Below are positions 46,587 to 52,488 of a stretch of 52,488 nucleotides of DNA, piece after piece; within the stretch, counting starts at the first letter, position 1; each line of letters begins with the position of its first letter. The notes below the pieces were generated by a model that worked only from the letters and a program-made list of their open reading frames with translations, had not been told where the DNA came from and made no database searches. Origin of the DNA: Chlorobiaceae bacterium (lineage in GTDB: Bacteria > Bacteroidota > Chlorobiia > Chlorobiales > Chlorobiaceae). A program made the position numbers and the translations under genes. The stretch covers positions 1 to 52,488 of the forward strand of contig JAAXWP010000011.1 of assembly GCA_013334925.1 (NCBI GenBank). Direction: 5' to 3'.

Positions 46587-47332
46587 GGATGTTCCAGAAC
46601 TTTATTGGTTTTAACAGGATTCATTACGCGTTTACCTGCCGGGCATGACAACATGCACTCCGAACAGGCCGAATAGCCGTACTTGCCATTGTGCGATCTG
46701 ATGATTTCGTTACACTTCTGCCAGTCGATCCCCTCGGTGCCCAGTGCCGCACCCGGGCACGCGCTGAAACAGGCTTTACAGTTCAGCGGGCACAGCTGCT
46801 CAGCCTGTTCAGCCGTCAATCTGGGATCGGCCTCGAGTGGAGCATCCGTCACAACGGCGGCAAGACGCTGCCTCGGGCCGAATCGTGGTGTCAGCAGAAG
46901 ACTGTTTTTGCCAATGATACCGAGACCAGCCTCCACAGCGGCATGCCTGGTCGATATGCCGAACAGCCTGGGGTAGATGTTCATGTAATCGGGACTTGTC
47001 CTCGAATCGGGATCGAGGTTTCCGACGCGATGCGGCACCACAACCGCCCGATATCCATGGTCGTCAAGAACTCTGCCGATATCGTAGGCAATCTGGTTGT
47101 GATGGATGTTCAGCGTTATGTGGTGAAGCGCGGACAATAAAAGGTTTGTGCGTATGGTATCGGCCAGTACCCTGACACCGATGACGATAACCGATCGGGC
47201 ACCGGGCAACAATGCCGCCGGACGACGCTCTTCGGGATACTCGTCGAACCTGTCTGCCGCAGCTATACCAACAAGATCCGCGCCCTTTGAACGGGCATAT
47301 TGCTTCAATTCAGCTGACGATAATGGGCTCAT
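46583..47332 (-). CDS. QueG-like 4Fe-4S protein
   Basis: A 249-aa protein with an N-terminal segment shared with epoxyqueuosine reductase (ADLVGIAAADRF, GARSVIVIGV) and two C-terminal ferredoxin-like clusters (CPLNCKACFSACPG and CSECMLSCPAGK). True QueG is about 350-380 aa and uses cobalamin; this is shorter and belongs to the broader QueG/reductive-dehalogenase-like group. A GGGAGGTG site precedes ATG 47332. It overlaps the B12 radical SAM gene by 4 bases, so it may be its electron donor. Confidence 0.75.
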   Translation of the reverse strand: MSPLSSAELKQYARSKGADLVGIAAADRFDEYPEERRPAALLPGARSVIVIGVRVLADTIRTNLLLSALHHITLNIHHNQIAYDIGRVLDDHGYRAVVVPHRVGNLDPDSRTSPDYMNIYPRLFGISTRHAAVEAGLGIIGKNSLLLTPRFGPRQRLAAVVTDAPLEADPRLTAEQAEQLCPLNCKACFSACPGAALGTEGIDWQKCNEIIRSHNGKYGYSACSECMLSCPAGKRVMNPVKTNKVLEHP

Positions 47333-47453
47333 ACAACACCTCCCTGCTGTTCATTTTTTTTCGACGACTGTCTGCCGCTCGTCTCCGATGTGTGCCACGG
47401 CGTCCTGATTGCCGGCGATGCTTTACCGTGGCCATGATCCCTTGCCTTGCGAC

Positions 47454-48251
47454 TCAGATCGCATAGGAGAACGGCAGTTCGGCTTCCTTGAAAAATTCGC
47501 GGTAAATCTCCTGACGGATCTTCACGAACTCATAACTGCCACGGTCCCGGGGATGAGGCAGATCCACCTTGATGACCCGCTTGATCCTGCCAGGACGGCT
47601 CGACATGACGACCACACGATCGCCGAGGAAAATCGCCTCGTCGATATCATGCGTAACCAGAATCATGGTGGTCTTTTCGGCTTTACGGATTCGCAGGACC
47701 TCCTGCTGCATCTGGATGCGCGTCAAGGCATCGAGAGCACCGAAAGGCTCGTCCATGAGCAGGAGCTCCGGCTGGTTGACCAGCGCCCGGGCTATTGCAA
47801 CCCGCTGGGCCATTCCACCGGAAAGCTGGTAAGGATAAGCGTTCGCAAAACCTGACAGACCGACCAGATCGAGATGTTCGTCGACGAGTTTTCGAACCTC
47901 TCCGGAATAGCCTGTTTTCAGTCCGAACCGTACATTCTGTTCCACAGTCAGCCATGGCAACAGGCGATGTTCCTGAAATACCATTCCCCGGTCGAGCCCG
48001 GGTCCGGTAATGGACTTCCCTGCCAGTGATACCCTGCCCGCATAATCCGTCTCCAACCCGGCGATGATTCGCAGCAAAGTGCTCTTTCCGCAACCGCTGC
48101 TACCGACAATGGCGACAAATTCACCATCTTCGATCGTCAGGTCTATACCGTCCAGTGCCGGAATGGCCTCACTCCTGACCAGGTAATTCTTCGACAACCC
48201 TTCGATCCCGAGCCTCGGCTCCGTTTTGCGTTCGTTGTGCTTTGTACTCAT
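47454..48251 (-). CDS. ABC importer ATPase, SsuB/TauB type
   Basis: A 265-aa ATPase. Walker A is VGSSGCGKSTLL, signature LSGGMAQRVAIARAL and Walker B LLLMDEPFGALD, followed by THDIDEAIFLGDRV, the arrangement of nitrate/sulfonate/taurine importers. It follows the permease gene by 32 bases. A 121-base gap separates it from the QueG-like gene. The substrate cannot be read from the ATPase. Confidence 0.88.
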   Translation of the reverse strand: MSTKHNERKTEPRLGIEGLSKNYLVRSEAIPALDGIDLTIEDGEFVAIVGSSGCGKSTLLRIIAGLETDYAGRVSLAGKSITGPGLDRGMVFQEHRLLPWLTVEQNVRFGLKTGYSGEVRKLVDEHLDLVGLSGFANAYPYQLSGGMAQRVAIARALVNQPELLLMDEPFGALDALTRIQMQQEVLRIRKAEKTTMILVTHDIDEAIFLGDRVVVMSSRPGRIKRVIKVDLPHPRDRGSYEFVKIRQEIYREFFKEAELPFSYAI

Positions 48252-48283
48252 GTTTCACCCCTTGTCAACTTCATCGTTTCTTC

Positions 48284-49075
48284 TCAAACACCGCTAAACA
48301 CACTCTTCCAGGTGATCACCCGCTTTTCCAGCAAAGAAATCAGGCTGTCCATCAGTTTTCCAATGACCCCGATCGTGATCATGCCGACAACAACCACATC
48401 CGATTGAGAAAGCTGGCGCGCATCCATGATCAGGTATCCCACGCCACTGCCTGCCGCAATGAGCTCTGCGGCAACAACGCACATCCAGGCGACCATCAGT
48501 CCAACCCTCAGACCGGTCATGATCGTCGGGAAAGCCCCAGGCAGAACGACCTGCCAGATAAAGCGGCTTTTCGATACTTCCAGAATCCGGGCAACCTCAA
48601 CGAGTTTGTGATCGGTCTGGCGAATTCCGTCGATCGTGTTGATGATAACCGGGAAGAATGCTCCCAGGAAAATGATATAGACTTTAGACTGCTCACCGAT
48701 ACCGAACCAGAGGATCGCCACAGGAATCCAGGCAATGGGCGGGATGGGCTTGATGAGCTGAATGAGCAGCCCGGTCATTCTGTCGAGGGTCCTGCTCAGT
48801 CCGATACCTATGCCAAGTGCAAGTCCAAGGAGAGCGGCGATTCCAAAGCCCTCGAGCACCCGGATCACACTGATACCGATATGCCTGGCCAGCAAACCGC
48901 TCGTGGTCATGCCCCAGAGGGTGGCAAGCACCCTGGATGGCGGCGGCAGGATGATCGGCTGGATATACCCCAGATCAGACAGTGCCTGCCATGCCACCAC
49001 AAGGATGAGGAGGAGCGCGAAATACTGGACAACGTACAGCGAAGTCTGAAGATGCCTGTTGCTGCCTGAAGTCAT
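48284..49075 (-). CDS. ABC importer permease, SsuC/TauC type
   Basis: A 263-aa permease with about six membrane helices (YFALLLILVVAWQAL, ALLGLALGIGIGL, VGLMVAWMCVVAAELIAAG). The EAA-type loop lies near VARILEVSKSRFIWQVVLPGAF. I chose ATG 49075 (MTSGSNRHL); a GTG at 49135 would overlap the upstream gene. No strong ribosome site is visible. Confidence 0.87.
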   Translation of the reverse strand: MTSGSNRHLQTSLYVVQYFALLLILVVAWQALSDLGYIQPIILPPPSRVLATLWGMTTSGLLARHIGISVIRVLEGFGIAALLGLALGIGIGLSRTLDRMTGLLIQLIKPIPPIAWIPVAILWFGIGEQSKVYIIFLGAFFPVIINTIDGIRQTDHKLVEVARILEVSKSRFIWQVVLPGAFPTIMTGLRVGLMVAWMCVVAAELIAAGSGVGYLIMDARQLSQSDVVVVGMITIGVIGKLMDSLISLLEKRVITWKSVFSGV

Positions 49076-49103
49076 GATTCGTTGATTGATGTTGCGTTGT
49101 TCG

Positions 49104-50084
49104 TCATTTCCTGAGAAGCGCCTCCCGGCTGACACGAAGATCCACGAACTGATCGATGTTCACCGGTGATTTGATCAGACCGTTGCCGAGCAGGAATGCT
49201 TCGCTGTTCCTGATCTCCTGAAGGTCATCGACATGGATGACCGGATTGTAGTCGAATTTTTTCAACACCGGCAGAAGGAGATCAGGCGCCAGGTTCACGT
49301 CTGAAGAGATCAGCTTCGCGGCAGCCTCGGGGTTTGCCCTTATGAATTCGCTGCCACGCTGGTATGCTTTCAGCAGGGCTTTGGTTTTATCCCTGTTTTT
49401 CGTGAGGAAATCGTTCGAAGCAATGATAACCAGTATGCCTTTTTTCAGTCCCGTCCCATCGGTGAGCACACGTACAACATGCTGGGTCGTGAGTCTGGTG
49501 ATGAGAGGATCCCAGATGGCCGCCGCATCGATGTTGCCATTAGCGATCGCCGATGCGATATCGGCCTGGGAAAGGTTGATCAGCTCGATATCGTTGGCAC
49601 TCAGCCCACCTTTCCGGAGGACGAGCAGCAGGAGATGATGTGCATACGACCCCTTGACCACACCGATCCTCTTGCCTTTCAGTTGCCGGGGTGAGGTGAT
49701 GGTGGACCTGGATGGCACGACGACGGCGAGCCCTTTCGGACCGGAGGAAGTAAGGGCGATAATCCTGGTATTCAGGCCTGCCGCCTTGCCGATAATTGCA
49801 GGGTTATCTCCGAGCAGACCGATATCCTGCTGCCCGGCGGCAAATGATTCGATGATTGGCGGACCTGCGGGAAAGGAGGTGAACGTCACCACATCGGATG
49901 CGCCTCCCGCTTTGGCAAGCTCCTGGTTAACCCAACCTTTCTTTTGTGCGACGAAAAGAGGTGCAAAAGCCGGAATCGGCTGGGTTGCCACACGAATCTG
50001 CCCGGCGTTCGCAACAGGACCGGCAATGGCACCGAGCATGATCGTGGTTATAACGCTGAACACGGTCAGCATGGTCTTTTTCAT
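49104..50084 (-). CDS. ABC importer substrate-binding protein, SsuA/NrtA type
   Basis: A 326-aa periplasmic binding protein with signal peptide (VITTIMLGAIAGPVANAG). The mature start IRVATQPIPAFAPLFVAQKKG is the SsuA/THI5-like pattern, and NGNIDAAAIWDPL is the usual substrate-side loop. A GAGGAGA site precedes ATG 50084. Candidate ligands are an alkanesulfonate, a thiamine precursor or another small anion; none can be chosen from sequence. Confidence 0.87.
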   Translation of the reverse strand: MKKTMLTVFSVITTIMLGAIAGPVANAGQIRVATQPIPAFAPLFVAQKKGWVNQELAKAGGASDVVTFTSFPAGPPIIESFAAGQQDIGLLGDNPAIIGKAAGLNTRIIALTSSGPKGLAVVVPSRSTITSPRQLKGKRIGVVKGSYAHHLLLLVLRKGGLSANDIELINLSQADIASAIANGNIDAAAIWDPLITRLTTQHVVRVLTDGTGLKKGILVIIASNDFLTKNRDKTKALLKAYQRGSEFIRANPEAAAKLISSDVNLAPDLLLPVLKKFDYNPVIHVDDLQEIRNSEAFLLGNGLIKSPVNIDQFVDLRVSREALLRK

Positions 50085-50120
50085 GATATTTCTCCTCGAT
50101 ATGACTATGAATTTCGATAA

Positions 50121-50609
50121 TCAGTTACTGCTGTATATGTCCGGTTTGGCCAGGCGATCGAGATGCCTGAAAAACGGTCTTTCGGACTCTTCCCGGGCTT
50201 TTTTCAACCAGAAGTTCTCATCCGTCACCTGCTCAGGCACGATGATCCAGACTCCGGACAGGTCGACATCCCCGAGACGGCTCCTGACGTCAACGTAATA
50301 GCGTTCGAAGATCGGACCGGTGATGTGCACCCTGACAGGCTTGCCGGTAACTTCGATACATCGCTCCCCATCCGCCCAGACCAGAACCGAAACGGTCCGG
50401 TCGAACCAGATGGATTCCACGAGATTGTGGTTGCTTTTCGAGCTTTCGAGCAGTTCCAGATATACGATTGTCCCATCATCTGCCAGATGAATGCTCCTGT
50501 CGATTTTGCCATGGGGCTTACCTGCTCCGTCGACTGTTGTGAGTACCTTGATTGTGTGAGTGTCTGCAAACAGCGCCTTCTGCTCACTGGTAAGTTGTAT
50601 CGCCATCAT
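50121..50609 (-). CDS. PPOX-fold flavin-binding protein
   Basis: A 162-aa pyridoxamine 5'-phosphate oxidase-related protein (VLTTVDGAGKPHGKIDRSI, SVLVWADGERCIEVTGKPV, GVWIIVPEQVTDENFW). AAGGAG precedes ATG 50609 and the following ATG 50606. It sits between a radical SAM gene and the ABC importer on the minus strand, so it probably supports metabolism of the imported compound. It is distinct in sequence from the PPOX-like proteins at 5550 and 22240. Confidence 0.78.
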   Translation of the reverse strand: MMAIQLTSEQKALFADTHTIKVLTTVDGAGKPHGKIDRSIHLADDGTIVYLELLESSKSNHNLVESIWFDRTVSVLVWADGERCIEVTGKPVRVHITGPIFERYYVDVRSRLGDVDLSGVWIIVPEQVTDENFWLKKAREESERPFFRHLDRLAKPDIYSSN

Positions 50610-50671
50610 TGTCTCCTTGTTTGTCTCTCTTGTTTCGCAAAAACCTGCTTCAGCTTCTGCTTGTCTTATCT

Positions 50672-51928
50672 TCAGAGAAGCCTTGAAAGGTCTCCATCCG
50701 GGTGATTGCCGCAATTCCGGTAATTGTTGTAATCGATCCGCAGGCCATACCTGACCCGGAGGTCGTGAAGGCCTTTGGCAAGGCGGACGAAATAGTCGAG
50801 CGACGGGTTCTGCTGGTCACGGAATACCGAACCTGGACGAGGGACCCAGACGATGAAAAAGGTGGTCACGCCATTTTCGGCAAGATGCTCCGCTTCATCA
50901 AGAGTGGATCGCAGCGCTTCGTCCTCGCTGGTGAAACCGAAAGGTCTGGCCAGCTCGACACCGCCGACAAGGCCTGTTCCGACATTTCCGTGGCCAAAAA
51001 TGTCTACCGCACGGATCAGCCTGTTTCTCCATTCCTTATATCCCACTGAATCAGCCTTGCCCGGGCAGATCCAGTCGAACTTCTCCTCTCCCAGCACTTC
51101 GAGATCGCTGGTATATCCCATAAGTCCGGTTTCTTCGTAGAGGCGCCTGAGCTGCCGCTCGTTGAAAGCCGACGCGATCAGTTCGCTCGGAAATTTCTTC
51201 GTTGCGAAATTCTCACCGATCGCCTGCAAGGTCTCGATGTAATAGTCGACTTCATGATCGAACAGCTCGCGCCCTTTCAGTACCGAACCGGCAGTGAGAC
51301 AGATGCCGGTAAATCGCCCCTGCTCCTTGAGCGCCTCCCTGACGGTTTCGTAAACATCCTGTGGCTTCAACCGTATCGGTACACCGAGCTCATCCTTCTG
51401 CTGACGGGTATGGTTGACGATATCACAGAACTTGCACTCCTTGTGCTGCGCCCAGAAGTGGCAGTAACTGGACTGGAAAATGTTGAGCCTCTGGGGGCGG
51501 GCGCTTGCGATATGGCTCATCGGAATACCGGAGGAGGTATGCAGATCATAATAGCGAGGCCTCTTCCAGAGCTCGACGAACTCGACAACCTCCTCGTTAT
51601 CGACCAGCGCCAGGCGACCATCCACCAGGTCCACGAGATAGGGATTCTGCTCGAGTGGCGTAGGATCGACGAGGATCGTGGTCCCGTCACGGAGAATGAG
51701 CGACTCCGGCAGATCCCTGATAGCACCGTCCCGCGAACCGAAAATGTATGGGCTCCGCATCTGGTGAATCGATGGATCAACGATACTCAGAGCCCGCTCG
51801 GTGTAATGAATCCCCCTTCGCTGCACATCGGTCTTGACAATGACGAGTCGGGGAACATCCGGATATCTGGCGACCACTTCGTTCAGCGATAGCTCTTCGG
51901 CAAAGGTTCTTTTCAATGCAACGGACAT
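50672..51928 (-). CDS. Radical SAM protein with an unusual CX8CX2C motif
   Basis: A 418-aa protein. Cluster cysteines are in YCHFWAQHKECKFCDIV: Cys, eight residues, Cys, two residues, Cys, instead of the usual CX3CX2C. The preceding N-terminal 150 residues (DPSIHQMRSPYIFGSRDGA, LVDPTPLEQNPYLVDLVDG) are unfamiliar. The barrel continues with ICLTAGSVLKG and TGLVGGVELARPFGF. An AGAGGAG site precedes ATG 51928. It is the first gene of the minus-strand string that includes the PPOX protein and importer. I do not recognise the substrate. Confidence 0.8.
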   Translation of the reverse strand: MSVALKRTFAEELSLNEVVARYPDVPRLVIVKTDVQRRGIHYTERALSIVDPSIHQMRSPYIFGSRDGAIRDLPESLILRDGTTILVDPTPLEQNPYLVDLVDGRLALVDNEEVVEFVELWKRPRYYDLHTSSGIPMSHIASARPQRLNIFQSSYCHFWAQHKECKFCDIVNHTRQQKDELGVPIRLKPQDVYETVREALKEQGRFTGICLTAGSVLKGRELFDHEVDYYIETLQAIGENFATKKFPSELIASAFNERQLRRLYEETGLMGYTSDLEVLGEEKFDWICPGKADSVGYKEWRNRLIRAVDIFGHGNVGTGLVGGVELARPFGFTSEDEALRSTLDEAEHLAENGVTTFFIVWVPRPGSVFRDQQNPSLDYFVRLAKGLHDLRVRYGLRIDYNNYRNCGNHPDGDLSRLL

Positions 51929-52343
51929 GCTTGCTTCTCCTCTATACTTTTTGACATGAATGACCCCGGAGGTTACCCCGGCACAAGTCACCAGAACACT
52001 GCACGGCTTCAGGTCCGGTCGATGCACCGTTCATGAGTGCGATCGATGACGCCGTTCATATTGTCTGATGATCTGACAGGGGTCAATAACGAAACAAAAG
52101 AGGAGATTAAGGGAACGAGTACCCTGATTATACACCAATCATGGTAGGCATACCGCATTCGAACGAAAGAGTGCCATTGCAGACAGGCAACAGTCCCTGC
52201 CATGAAGCTGCATGAGCGGCAAGGTTTGACTCGAAATGCTTATATTCAGGCCGTCAAAACAGCTTGCTCAGGTATGCGATATCGGTCTCTTGCTGACTCC
52301 GGGACCGGCAATTTCCTTCAAACGAATCGCGTTCCGTATTCAT
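51929..52343. other. Divergent intergenic region
   Basis: About 415 bases between the radical SAM gene (minus) and the MFS gene (plus). A CCGGGGT-AACC-TCCGG hairpin lies near 51975. No riboswitch or clear promoter was recognised, and the open frame at 52009-52203 on the minus strand has no support. Confidence 0.4.
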
Positions 52344-52488
52344 ATGGAAACCCATCACAGGATAGGCCCAATCGAACTGGCTCCGTCGATCGAACCGAAA
52401 CACGGCTGGAGCTTCCTGACCATCGCGTTCTTCTCGATCAGCATGATCACCTTCGTGTCGATCGGTCAGGCGTACATTCTGAACCAGA
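52344..52488 (+). CDS. Transporter, MFS type (5' end only)
   Basis: The frame from ATG 52344 to the window end encodes 48 residues: a polar start (THHRIGPIELAPSIEPKHGW) and the first membrane helix (FLTIAFFSISMITFVSIG). This resembles the N-terminus of major facilitator transporters. The rest of the gene is outside the window, so substrate and family cannot be confirmed. Confidence 0.5.
   Translation, partial: METHHRIGPIELAPSIEPKHGWSFLTIAFFSISMITFVSIGQAYILNQ

Noticed and set aside
52009-52203. A 64-codon frame on the minus strand
   Set aside because: No ribosome site or family character, and it lies in the promoter side of the radical SAM gene.

Overview
The window looks like a chromosomal segment from a green sulfur bacterium (Chlorobiaceae; Chlorobium, Chlorobaculum or Prosthecochloris). 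This is an inference. It rests on an anaerobic diazotroph gene set, nifI1/nifI2 between the nitrogenase H and D genes, moderately GC-rich core genes and dispersed palindromic repeats. No rRNA, tRNA or CRISPR array was seen.

Layout. 1-229: debris of an IS3-type orfA and a probable group II intron edge. 324-5148 (minus): AT-rich accessory genes (unknown protein, GIY-YIG nuclease, DUF2075 nuclease-helicase with a small overlapping partner). 5550-9652: an FMN-binding protein and a PAS hybrid histidine kinase lying between two paralogous 62-aa proteins. Each of these small genes has its own sigma-54 promoter. 9816-13846: a probable RiPP locus with a precursor carrying nine Cys at exact four-residue intervals, an RRE/radical SAM/SPASM maturase and a convergent ABC exporter. 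14512-16734: a DUF4403 protein and a nitroreductase.

17111-26747 is a complete iron-only nitrogenase island: anfH, nifI1, nifI2, anfD, anfG, anfK, a PPOX-fold flavoprotein, anfO, a NifB-NifX fusion and a VnfA/AnfA-type activator. A sigma-54 promoter and two perfect dyads precede anfH. A Mo-box-like palindrome lies ahead of the activator gene. A 143-bp element with perfect 14-bp ends sits between anfG and anfK. The genes imply this circuit: low Mo releases the activator gene, the activator with sigma-54 turns on anfH onward, NifI1/NifI2 adjust activity to nitrogen status, and NifB supplies the cofactor core.

26995-34430 is a defence island: a DUF4143 ATPase with a probably leaderless mRNA, an hsdM-hsdS deletion scar, an AT-rich PARIS-like ATPase/DUF4435 pair, hsdR and a small HExxH hydrolase. 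34500-38087 is a tight operon of a Tes/MJ0619-like radical SAM enzyme, an ICMT-like methyltransferase, DUF4395, an Lgt paralogue and a small membrane protein, suggesting lipid or lipoprotein modification. 38293-45196 holds envelope genes (DUF481 barrel, cytochrome c, lipoproteins), proA and lolD. 45213-51928 (minus) is a gene string of two radical SAM proteins, an FMN-type protein, an SsuABC/TauABC-like importer and a QueG-like Fe-S protein. An MFS transporter start is cut by the window end.
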